The notes under the pieces were generated by a model. The model ran no database searches, was not told the DNA's origin, and saw only the letters and a list, made by a program, of their open reading frames with translations. A stretch of 5,622 nucleotides of DNA from Eubacterium sp. (GTDB taxonomy: Bacteria; Bacillota; Clostridia; Lachnospirales; Lachnospiraceae), in contig JABUSX010000413.1 in the NCBI GenBank assembly GCA_021442545.1, positions 1 through 5,622 of the forward strand, read 5' to 3'. Shown piece by piece: positions 1-5,596 of the stretch (position 1 is its first letter; every line of letters starts with the position of its first letter). Both the position numbers and the translations under genes were made by a program.

Positions 1-426
1 GGCAAAATGGCAGATGTTACGGTTCAGGCCGGTGAGGAATATACCCTTCCGAAGTGTGCATTCACCGCACCGAGCGGCAAACAGTTCCAGTCCTGGGCTG
101 TGTTCGGTCAGCAGATGAAGCCCGGCGATATCATCACGATCGATGAAAATACGGAAGTCAGGGCTTTGTGGAAGTCAGTCATTACACCGACAGCCACGCC
201 GACATCCACACCGACAGCCACGCCGACGGCAAGGCCGACGATCACGACCAGACCGACAATTACGGCCACTCCTATCGACAGAAAACCGAGCGGTGCGGCA
301 GACGATACAGAACAGAAGACCGCGGCAAAGACCGGAGATACGAGCAACGTGATGATCTGGATCATCGCAGCTCTTGCAGCCGGATCCCTGCTGGTCATCA
401 TCAGAGCAAACAGAAAGCGTTCATAA
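1..426 (+). CDS. C-terminal part of a sortase-type anchored surface protein (5' end outside window)
   Basis: The reading frame is open from base 1, so this is the end of a longer secreted protein. The first ~58 residues (V-Q-A-G-E-E-Y-T-L-P, F-T-A-P-S-G-K-x-F-x-S-W, K-P-G-D, closing R-A-L-W-K) look like one InlB B-repeat/Listeria-Bacteroides-type repeat, a small beta fold common in Gram-positive adhesins. A Thr/Pro-rich stretch of ~35 residues follows, a typical wall-spanning spacer. The end has the layout of a cell-wall sorting signal: a K-T-G-D motif (322-339), a hydrophobic segment of ~20 residues (about 346-408) and the basic tail R-A-N-R-K-R-S. The sorting motif is odd: it reads A-A-K-T-G instead of L-P-x-T-G, so anchoring would need a sortase with relaxed or different specificity, or the segment simply acts as a membrane anchor. 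The ligand is unknown. A strong terminator follows the stop codon directly. The ATG at position 7 is internal, not the real start. Confidence 0.85.
   Translation, partial: GKMADVTVQAGEEYTLPKCAFTAPSGKQFQSWAVFGQQMKPGDIITIDENTEVRALWKSVITPTATPTSTPTATPTARPTITTRPTITATPIDRKPSGAADDTEQKTAAKTGDTSNVMIWIIAALAAGSLLVIIRANRKRS
184..227 (+). repeat. Two 20-bp direct repeats, 24-bp period, in the Thr/Pro spacer
   Basis: Bases 184-203 and 208-227 are identical over 20 bp and separated by 4 bp. The 24-bp period encodes an 8-residue Thr/Pro unit, so copy-number change keeps the frame. Repeats of this kind in wall-spanning spacers often vary in number between strains (known for the class, inferred here). Confidence 0.8.
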
Positions 427-431
427 TCCAT

Positions 432-466
432 AAAAAAGGGTCCTCCTGAGGGAGGACCCTTTTTTT
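432..466 (+). terminator. Intrinsic terminator of the surface-protein gene
   Basis: A perfect 9-bp GC-rich stem (438-446 with 451-459, loop TGAG) is followed by seven T at 460-466 and preceded by six A at 432-437. It lies 5 bp after the stop codon of the surface-protein gene. The A-tract/T-tract symmetry means it could also stop transcription arriving on the minus strand. Confidence 0.93.
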
Positions 467-564
467 GTCCGTCAAGGCGCCATGAGACTGCCTTGTCTGA
501 ACGAACAGATATGAATCAGCTGCCTCAGGCGGCAGGAAGCTGAGAGAAGTGTGATATCAAAGTA

Positions 565-597
565 ACCGGGCAGGAGGGGAGTTCCTTCCTGCCCGGT
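565..597 (-). terminator. Hairpin downstream of the minus-strand hydrolase, probable terminator
   Basis: An 11-bp perfect inverted repeat (565-575 with 587-597), extendable by about three pairs including one G-U, starts 14 bp after the stop codon of the minus-strand hydrolase. Read on the minus strand, the stem is followed by TTACTTTGATA, only a weak T-tract, so efficiency is uncertain. Its place between two convergent genes supports a termination role. Confidence 0.65.
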
Positions 598-611
598 CAT
601 ATGAAGTCGTT

Positions 612-1541
612 TTACTGTGTTTCTTCTGCCGCACCGACAGTTTCTTCGTTCATACAGCTTTCAAAAAACTCCAGCATTTCATCCACGGTTTCCATGCTTT
701 CGGTAAGATGAGGCTTAAGTGCGGGGAAGGCATGGGTCAGTTCTTTGTTTCCCGTAAAGTGCAGCAGCCTGCACGGTTTTCCGGCCGCCTTAAGAGCCTT
801 GTGAAACGAAAGCGTGTAGGATTCAACAATATCGATATCGCTTGTTTCAAGGAAGACGGGCGGCAGGCAGTCGATCACTTCTTTGCTTTCCGGGTTCATA
901 TCGCGGAACGGCTCCATGTTTTTCTTGGCTCCGTACATATGGCCGGGATAAGTCAGCCCGATCAGATCGAGCTTCCTGGTGTAAAACATGCCGCTGAAGC
1001 AGCCCATTGCCCGGAAGGGAAGTTCCGGAACCGTACGGCCGACGGCTTTCTGCAGGGCTTCGGATTCCTTCATGGCAAGAGAAAAGACCGAAAGCCATGA
1101 TCCTGCACTTTCAGATACAAGGAAGACTTTTTCGGGATCTCCTCCCCAGTCCGCCAGGTGTTTTTCAATATAATAATAGCCGGCGCAGACATCCGAAAGC
1201 TGGGCAAATGCATCCACTTCCGGGATCAGGCGGTAATCGGGAACACAGACAAGGTATCCTTTCCGGGCCAGAATCCGGACAAAGTCTCTGCACATCTTCC
1301 GGCTTCCGACGATCAGTCCGCCGCCGTGGACCATCACGATGACCGGCAGTTTTTTTCCGGCGGATTCCTTCGGACGATATACATCCATCATCAGATGAGC
1401 ACCGCCTCTGCCGTTATAGGGCAGGTCGCGGAATTCTTCCAGATCCGCAGGAATCTCATCGTTGACTTCCTGTTCTCCGAAATTCTTTTTATAGTTATCC
1501 TGAAGTCTGCGTACAACAAATGTAAGAACTGGATTTGCCAT
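612..1541 (-). CDS. Alpha/beta hydrolase (HSL/Abhydrolase_3-like esterase), catalytic residues intact
   Basis: This 309-residue protein has the hallmarks of the hormone-sensitive-lipase branch of alpha/beta hydrolases, which cleave carboxyl esters with a Ser-Asp-His triad. Visible are the oxyanion-hole motif H-G-G-G at residues 72-75, the nucleophile elbow S-E-S-A-G with Ser145 (the usual first Gly is Ser), Asp237 in T-S-D-I-D-I-V and His270 in L-T-H-A-F. Length fits the family. No signal peptide or membrane segment is seen, so it is probably cytosolic. The start ATG at 1541 is well supported: AAGGAGG (1547-1553) lies 5 nt upstream. It is transcribed away from the fusion gene and is homologous along its length to that protein's N-terminal domain: both share L-P-V-I-V, G-Y-L-V, D-Y-R, S-G-x-F-Y, P-P-V-F and H-A-F in the same order. 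The substrate cannot be told; a small acyl ester, thioester or lipid is possible. Confidence 0.88.
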   Translation of the reverse strand: MANPVLTFVVRRLQDNYKKNFGEQEVNDEIPADLEEFRDLPYNGRGGAHLMMDVYRPKESAGKKLPVIVMVHGGGLIVGSRKMCRDFVRILARKGYLVCVPDYRLIPEVDAFAQLSDVCAGYYYIEKHLADWGGDPEKVFLVSESAGSWLSVFSLAMKESEALQKAVGRTVPELPFRAMGCFSGMFYTRKLDLIGLTYPGHMYGAKKNMEPFRDMNPESKEVIDCLPPVFLETSDIDIVESYTLSFHKALKAAGKPCRLLHFTGNKELTHAFPALKPHLTESMETVDEMLEFFESCMNEETVGAAEETQ

Positions 1542-1560
1542 GGCTGCCTCCTTTTTCTGT

Positions 1561-1569
1561 ATAGTAACA
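1561..1569 (-). promoter_or_regulatory. Candidate extended -10 promoter of the minus-strand hydrolase
   Basis: On the minus strand this reads TGTTACTAT, a TGn element plus a -10 matching 4 of 6 consensus bases. No convincing -35 was found (TGGTCG lies 17 bp upstream, 3 of 6). The predicted start would leave a very short leader immediately before the ribosome binding site, so a start further upstream is possible. Confidence 0.35.
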
Positions 1570-1628
1570 TATACCTTCGGAGACGACCACTTTTTACCAT
1601 TTTTTTGTTTCGAAAATGAGGAGTTGCG

Positions 1629-1637
1629 TGGTATAGT
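1629..1637 (+). promoter_or_regulatory. Extended -10 promoter of the hydrolase-like/ANL fusion gene
   Basis: TGGTATAGT has a TGn extension and a -10 matching 5 of 6 consensus bases, about 42 bp before the start codon. It lies in the divergent intergenic region and no better plus-strand candidate is present there. The -35 is weak, as is usual for extended -10 promoters. Confidence 0.6.
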
Positions 1638-1678
1638 AGAAGGAGCGTTTCATTAACCCTGATGTAAGGAGACAATAT

Positions 1679-4510
1679 ATGCCCGGATTATCTGAACCAA
1701 ATCATTTCTATCATAAGATGCTGACATCTTCTCTCCAGTTCATGGTCAGCGGCGGTGCTTTCTGTGAAAACGTATCCCGGAAAATAAAAAAGACCGGAAA
1801 AAACCCTGATATCGAATATCAGAAAAACATACGTATTCAGAACAAAAACGGAAGTGCATTGTATATGGATGTTTTCAAACCGAAAACAGATCCGTCGGAA
1901 AAGCTTCCCGTTATTGTGCATCTGCGCTGCGACAGCTTTATATACGGTGACAGAAAACGTTCGCGCCGTTTTGCCGAGATTCTGGCAGAACAGGGGTATC
2001 TTGTTTTCTGTATCGATTACCGGCCGATGTTTGAAGCGGATCTCAGAAAGCAGCTCAAAGATGTGGCTGCAGGTCTGAAGGCTGTTTCAAAGCAGCTTCA
2101 GGAGTATGATGTGGATGAGAGCAGAGTCTTTATGACCGCCGACCCGACCGCCGGATTCCTTGCCCTGTATACTTCAGCCATGTTCCGTTCGGAAAAGCTT
2201 CGTGAGGCGATCGGATGCAAGACGCCCGGTATGGACTTTAAGGCTGTGGGGATCAGCAGCGGCTTTTTCTATCTGAAACGGAATGACGTCTACGGTGTTG
2301 TCTGTTCCGATATGTATGTCAGTTCGGAAAAGATGGATATGCGGATGCTGATGTACATGGATCCGGAACATTTGGATATCATCAGAAACATTCCGCCGGT
2401 CTTCATGGTCACGAGCAGCTGCGATATTCTCCAGAATGATACGCTGAAGCTCGGAAAGAAACTGCAGGAAGAAACAAAAACGTATAAAATCATCAACTAT
2501 AACAGCAATAATGCCGATCACGCATTCCTTGTCCGTGATCCGGACGGCAAAAGAAGCAGAAAAACGATCAGCCGGATGCTGTCATGGTTCGAAGAGATGG
2601 CGGAGAAGCGCAGAGAAGCCGACAAACTGCGGGAAGAACAGCAGAAGACGCTGGATGAAGTGGACCGCAGGATCGCAGACGGCTCGATCATACACCAGAA
2701 ACTCTGGTCTTTCATAGAAGAAATCAATTCCGCTACGGAAGAACGTCTGGAAGCGACAGCCATTGTTGCCGCATACCGGAAATATACTTACCGGCAGTTC
2801 TTCCAGGAGATCCGGAGGTATGCGAAAGTCTTTTCCGCATTGAAGATGACCGGCGAGAATAAGTCAAGAGTCGCCTTCATCGGCGGTTCGGAACCGGAAA
2901 CCTTCATGAACTTTTACGGAATGAATATGACCGGTGCACGGATCAGCGGTATTTCCATGCTGGAGTTCCTCAATTTTGAACGGCTCAAAAAGCTGGTCGA
3001 AACAGAAGGAATCACCGATGTGATCGTATCCTGCGTATGCGCAAATGTGCATGAACTGGCTGCTTTGTACAGGGAAAAGGAGTCACTCGGACTGCGGAAC
3101 ATCCTTCTGTACAGATCTGTCAAGTCACCGGTCTGCTGTACCAAGGCGGAACAGATGCTGTATGAAATGAAGATCTCAGCGATCAAGGCTCTGCCGGAAG
3201 CCGTGTTTATCAATGATCTCTTTGACAGATATGAATCAACACCGATCTCCTTCGAAGAGTATGAACCGGAAAAGGTGACGGTCGTTCTGCATACCTCCGG
3301 AACGACAAAAGGCGTGAGCAAACCGATCCCCTATACCGACAGTGAGATCAATGCCGGTGCACTGCATTTCCTGCAGGGAGATCTTTTCAGACCGAAGGCA
3401 CCTAATGATGTGTCGCTGCACTGCCTGCCGGATACATCTGCCTGCTATGCTACCGTCGATCAGATGCATATGCCGCTTGCTTTTGGCTGTACGATCGTGC
3501 CGACGGATATGGCATTTTTGAGAGTGGATGTGATACCGGGAATCATTAAGCATTACAACGTCAATTTCCTTATGCTGAATGCGGTAGTGATGGAGGCTCT
3601 GCTCAGAAGAGGTTTGATGCCGGACAACTATTATTCCAGTCTGGACATTATTGCACTGGGAGGCACCTACCTTTCAACGACAGACAGAAGACGGTATTCG
3701 AATTATCTGAAACGGTATGGAAGCAGGGTAGGCATCACCAACGGTTACGGTCTTTCCGAAGCCTGCGGAGCCTGTGTCATTTCGCCGGATGGTTCGGATG
3801 ATGACACTATAGGCTATCCCCTGCCCGGCATGTATTTCCTGCTGAAGGATGAAGATACCGGCGAATACCGGACGATCGAAGAAGGTCCGTGTACGGGAGT
3901 TCTTTATGTTTCTTCTGAATCGGTCAGCTGCGGCAAGCTCGACGGCGAGACGATCATCGAACATTTTCAGATTGGGGACAAGGATTATATCTGTACCTAC
4001 GATCTGATCAAGGTCAACGAAAACGGAAGTCTGACCTATGTCGGCAGAGAGAACCGCTTCTTTGTCAACAACAGCGGCGTAAAGTTCAAGGCCGGTCCTG
4101 CGGAAACGAAGATCACTGCACAGCCTACCGTGGAAAACTGTGCCTTTGTTCCGTACTATGATAAATGGGCACACGATACGGTTCCGATGCTGTGCGTCAA
4201 GTTCGGGAAACAGGTCACTGATGCGGAACAGGAATCGATCAGGATCCTGACAGAAGTCTTTTTGAAAGACGAGGATATGCGTGACAGCAGTCTTCCGTGC
4301 AATGTGCTGATCGCAGACGAGATTCCGTACAACACGAACGGAAAGGTCAATGTGTACAAGGTTACCAGCGGTATGGTCAATGGGCAGCTCTATCAGGTCA
4401 AAATGGAATGGGATGGTGATACGATCACATCGCTCAGCCTGGAGAAAGTGAACAGAGCGAAATTCGGAAACCATGGTTATATGAAAGGCAACACAACAGT
4501 GGATCTTTAA
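1679..4510 (+). CDS. Fusion of a catalytically dead alpha/beta-hydrolase-like domain with an ANL-superfamily adenylating enzyme
   Basis: This 943-residue protein has two parts. Residues ~45-305 align in order with the divergent hydrolase next door, but the active site is broken: the oxyanion-hole H-G-G-G is H-L-R-C-D (81-85) and the nucleophile Ser position is Pro156 (A-D-P-T-A-G), while the Asp (249) and His (281) remain. A charged, probably helical linker (~306-350) leads into the second part, an AMP-binding enzyme of the acyl-CoA synthetase/NRPS adenylation type: phosphate loop H-T-S-G-T-T-K-G-V-S-K (538-548), Y-G-L-S-E (690-694), T-Y-D (773-775) with G-R-E-N-R (789-793), and the C-terminal N-T-N-G-K with the catalytic Lys at 889. 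This part should activate a carboxylate as acyl-AMP; the acceptor (CoA or other) is unknown and no carrier-protein domain is seen. The phosphate loop departs from the usual T-S-G-T-T-G-x-P-K. Start chosen by AAGGAGA (1666-1672), 6 nt upstream. No signal peptide; probably cytosolic. Confidence 0.9.
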   Translation: MPGLSEPNHFYHKMLTSSLQFMVSGGAFCENVSRKIKKTGKNPDIEYQKNIRIQNKNGSALYMDVFKPKTDPSEKLPVIVHLRCDSFIYGDRKRSRRFAEILAEQGYLVFCIDYRPMFEADLRKQLKDVAAGLKAVSKQLQEYDVDESRVFMTADPTAGFLALYTSAMFRSEKLREAIGCKTPGMDFKAVGISSGFFYLKRNDVYGVVCSDMYVSSEKMDMRMLMYMDPEHLDIIRNIPPVFMVTSSCDILQNDTLKLGKKLQEETKTYKIINYNSNNADHAFLVRDPDGKRSRKTISRMLSWFEEMAEKRREADKLREEQQKTLDEVDRRIADGSIIHQKLWSFIEEINSATEERLEATAIVAAYRKYTYRQFFQEIRRYAKVFSALKMTGENKSRVAFIGGSEPETFMNFYGMNMTGARISGISMLEFLNFERLKKLVETEGITDVIVSCVCANVHELAALYREKESLGLRNILLYRSVKSPVCCTKAEQMLYEMKISAIKALPEAVFINDLFDRYESTPISFEEYEPEKVTVVLHTSGTTKGVSKPIPYTDSEINAGALHFLQGDLFRPKAPNDVSLHCLPDTSACYATVDQMHMPLAFGCTIVPTDMAFLRVDVIPGIIKHYNVNFLMLNAVVMEALLRRGLMPDNYYSSLDIIALGGTYLSTTDRRRYSNYLKRYGSRVGITNGYGLSEACGACVISPDGSDDDTIGYPLPGMYFLLKDEDTGEYRTIEEGPCTGVLYVSSESVSCGKLDGETIIEHFQIGDKDYICTYDLIKVNENGSLTYVGRENRFFVNNSGVKFKAGPAETKITAQPTVENCAFVPYYDKWAHDTVPMLCVKFGKQVTDAEQESIRILTEVFLKDEDMRDSSLPCNVLIADEIPYNTNGKVNVYKVTSGMVNGQLYQVKMEWDGDTITSLSLEKVNRAKFGNHGYMKGNTTVDL

Positions 4511-4532
4511 GCCGCGTAAGTACGTAAACAAA

Positions 4533-4538
4533 TATAAT
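4533..4538 (+). promoter_or_regulatory. Possible -10 box upstream of the small charged protein
   Basis: A perfect TATAAT lies in the AT-rich 58-bp gap between the fusion gene and the small charged protein, 30 bp before the likely start. No -35 is recognisable at proper spacing, and no terminator follows the fusion gene, so readthrough from upstream is at least as likely. An internal promoter would let the small protein be made in excess. Confidence 0.25.
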
Positions 4539-4556
4539 AATACTGATATATAAAAA

Positions 4557-4562
4557 AGGAGG
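4557..4562 (+). promoter_or_regulatory. Ribosome binding site that selects the third of three ATGs
   Basis: AGGAGG ends directly before three consecutive ATG codons (4563, 4566, 4569). Only the third has normal spacing (6 nt). The paralogue at the window end has the same arrangement, with its best-spaced ATG (5597) aligning exactly with 4569, which supports 4569 as the start. Confidence 0.75.
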
Positions 4563-4568
4563 ATGATG

Positions 4569-5174
4569 ATGTCTAAGAAGAACAAGAAAAACGGATTTGT
4601 ATTCCCGAATATGCCGAAAATGGGAGAAATGCCGAAATTCCCGGGTTTTCAGAATATGTTTGATCCGGCGAACATGCCGGATATGAGCAATATGCCTATG
4701 CTGGATGAAAAGGAAATGCTGAAAATCCAGCAGCTGATGTCCGAGCTGTACAATCCGCTTAATTATGAGAAGACTCTGAATGATATGTATGCAAACTGGG
4801 TCAGTCTGTGGATGCCGAAGCTCAGCGACAAAGATAAGAAGAAACTGAAAAAGTTTATTCTTCCCTTCCTGGATGAAGAGGTGAAAAAACCCAAAAAGAA
4901 AAAAGCAAAGAAGAAATGTGCAAAATCTGCAGAGACGGGAGAAGCGGTTGAAGCAGAAGAAGTAAAAGAAGAAAAGACCGAGGCAGCAGCTGAAGCAAAG
5001 CCTGCAGTAAAAGCCGAAGAAAAAGCCGAAGAAAAAGCCCCGGAAAAAACAGCGAAAGCTGCAGAAAAAAAACCGGCCGAACCCAAGGTGGATGTGAAGC
5101 CGGTCGAAAAGGCTGATGAAAAACCGGCAGAAGCACCTGCGCCTTCAGAAAAGACGATTTCATATCTTGACTGA
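4569..5174 (+). CDS. Small charged protein of unknown function, Met/Pro-rich head and Lys/Glu/Ala tail
   Basis: The family was not recognised. The 201-residue product has three zones. Residues 1-45 begin with a basic M-S-K-K-N-K-K-N and contain repeated Met-Pro pairs (N-M-P, E-M-P, N-M-P, N-M-P). Residues 46-101 look like a compact helical segment with aromatic residues (Y61, Y66, Y74, W77, W81, F96, F100) and are the likely conserved core. Residues 102-201 are low complexity: a lysine block (K-K-P-K-K-K-K) and then Ala/Glu/Lys/Pro repeats, probably disordered, ending S-Y-L-D. There is no signal peptide or membrane segment. It lies 58 bp after the fusion gene with no terminator between, so an operon is likely, and a second copy starts at 5597. 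The helix plus Ala/Lys tail recalls phasins or histone-like tails, but this is compositional resemblance only. An accessory, scaffold or granule-surface role for the adenylating enzyme is a guess. Confidence 0.8.
   Translation: MSKKNKKNGFVFPNMPKMGEMPKFPGFQNMFDPANMPDMSNMPMLDEKEMLKIQQLMSELYNPLNYEKTLNDMYANWVSLWMPKLSDKDKKKLKKFILPFLDEEVKKPKKKKAKKKCAKSAETGEAVEAEEVKEEKTEAAAEAKPAVKAEEKAEEKAPEKTAKAAEKKPAEPKVDVKPVEKADEKPAEAPAPSEKTISYLD
5013..5036 (+). repeat. Tandem 12-bp repeat, two copies, in the charged tail
   Basis: Bases 5013-5024 and 5025-5036 are identical, and the next GCC begins a third unit. They encode A-E-E-K twice inside the disordered tail. The in-frame period suggests the tail grew by slippage. 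Confidence 0.75.
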
Positions 5175-5196
5175 TAACCGTTGACCCGGTCATCAG
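5171..5196 (+). other. Inverted repeat overlapping the stop codon of the small charged protein
   Basis: Arms 5171-5180 and 5187-5196 pair over 9 of 10 positions (one A-C mismatch), with the loop at 5181-5186. The TGA stop (5172-5174) lies inside the 5' arm. No T-tract follows, so it is not a standard terminator; it could be an RNA 3'-end stabiliser or processing structure. Confidence 0.45.
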
Positions 5197-5234
5197 ACAG
5201 GCTGCAGGTAAGAAGGAAGCCGTAATGATGATTG

Positions 5235-5249
5235 CCGCATCATATGCGG
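5235..5249. repeat. Short perfect inverted repeat
   Basis: Arms CCGCAT (5235-5240) and ATGCGG (5244-5249) flank a 3-base spacer. No T-tract follows. Function unknown; it could be a small RNA hairpin or a protein site in the gap between the two module copies. Confidence 0.4.
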
Positions 5250-5280
5250 GAGACATTTTGGGTTTTGAGATCTGCAAACG

Positions 5281-5322
5281 AAAAGAACCGCACGGGAGAT
5301 TATCCTGATGAGGTTCTTTTTT
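5281..5322 (+). terminator. Probable intrinsic terminator after the small charged protein
   Basis: Arms AAAAGAACC (5281-5289) and GGTTCTTTT (5312-5320) pair perfectly and run into a T-rich end (CTTTTTTATTAT). An inner short pairing (GGGA 5294-5297 with TCCT 5303-5306) can close the 22-base loop. It is about 110 bp after the stop codon. The A and T tracts make it potentially bidirectional. It would separate the first module copy from the second. Confidence 0.6.
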
Positions 5323-5540
5323 ATTATGATCATTTGAAGAACACAGCATTAAGTGGATTTTCAAAGTTAGGCAGTTCAAAAAATACGCCGGAAGAAGAGA
5401 ATAATGATACTATAGGCTACCCCTTCTCCGGTATTTCTGTTATGATAAAAAGCAGGAATAAAAGTGTATATCAGACGATCAGGAAAAGAGTGCGTTATCC
5501 TGTATAACACAAATGATTCAGAAAAATCTGCAGACAGCAG
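5322..5540 (+). pseudogene. Decayed remnant of a second ANL adenylating-enzyme gene
   Basis: The translation from 5322 contains Y-Y-D-H-L-K, L-S-G-F-S-K and N-D-T-I-G-Y-P-x-S-G, matching Y-S-N-Y-L-K, Y-G-L-S-E and D-D-T-I-G-Y-P-L-P-G of the intact fusion (residues ~673-720). At DNA level, 5386-5480 aligns without gaps to 3783-3877 at a constant offset of 1603, with about 60 of 95 bases identical and an 11-base exact block at 5409-5419. After a net loss of 2 bases near 5481-5490 the match continues in another frame: C-V-I-L-Y-N-T-N-D-S against C-T-G-V-L-Y-V-S-S-E-S (to residue ~757). The original frame stops at 5505-5507. The hydrolase-like domain, phosphate loop and C-terminal lysine region are all missing, so no active enzyme can be made. 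It sits directly before a second copy of the small charged gene, as the intact fusion does before the first. Confidence 0.78.
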
Positions 5541-5565
5541 AAAAATATCTTTAATAAACAAATGC

Positions 5566-5579
5566 ATACATTAATGTAT
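5566..5579. promoter_or_regulatory. Perfect 14-bp palindrome upstream of the second small charged gene
   Basis: ATACATTAATGTAT is a perfect palindrome ending 5 bp before the ribosome binding site (AAGGAG, 5584-5589) of the gene at 5597. It suits a dimeric repressor operator or a weak hairpin near the translation start. The corresponding leader of the first copy (about 4538-4551) has lost or never had the symmetry. Confidence 0.4.
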
Positions 5580-5596
5580 AAGCAAGGAGAATGAGG

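Larger units (their letters stand above)
5171..5308 (+). other. Short coding-like open stretch, possible gene fragment or small ORF
   Basis: The frame is open for 45 codons to a TGA at 5306-5308 and reads like ordinary protein (D-P-V-I-R-Q-A-A-G-K-K-E-A-V, then M-M-I-A-A-S-Y-A-G-D-I-L-G-F-E-I-C). An internal ATG at 5225 has AAGGAA at 5213-5218, 6 nt upstream, and would give a 27-residue peptide. No start codon explains the earlier part, so a fragment of a lost gene is at least as likely as a small gene. It overlaps three predicted hairpins. The family was not recognised. Confidence 0.22.

Noticed and set aside
517..542. Hairpin around CTGCC/GGCAG between the two terminators
   Set aside because: Only 5-bp arms with competing pairings and no T-tract; not distinguishable from chance.
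1605..1610. TTGTTT as a -35 for the fusion-gene promoter
   Set aside because: The spacing to the -10 would be 21 bp, too long; the extended -10 element explains the promoter without it.
1608..1615. TTTCGAAA palindrome in the divergent intergenic region as an operator
   Set aside because: Eight bases is too short to separate from chance in AT-rich sequence, and no second copy was seen nearby.
1158..1619. Plus-strand open frame (153 codons) opposite the hydrolase
   Set aside because: It is antisense to the hydrolase coding region with its HGGG and serine motifs and lacks any family signal.
3674..4585. Long minus-strand open frame (303 codons) opposite the ANL domain
   Set aside because: It lies entirely antisense to a well-supported coding region with ANL motifs, has no recognisable motif and shows the composition of a frame shadow.
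4855..5379. Minus-strand open frame (174 codons) across the small charged gene's tail
   Set aside because: The Leu/Phe-rich product is the antisense of the Lys/Glu/Ala repeats, and it crosses two predicted hairpins and the intergenic region. It is explained by base composition.
5232..5507. Intact 91-codon gene starting at a TTG
   Set aside because: The start is inside a hairpin without a ribosome binding site, and the second half is a slice of an ANL domain that frameshifts near 5481-5490. It fits a pseudogene remnant better than a gene.
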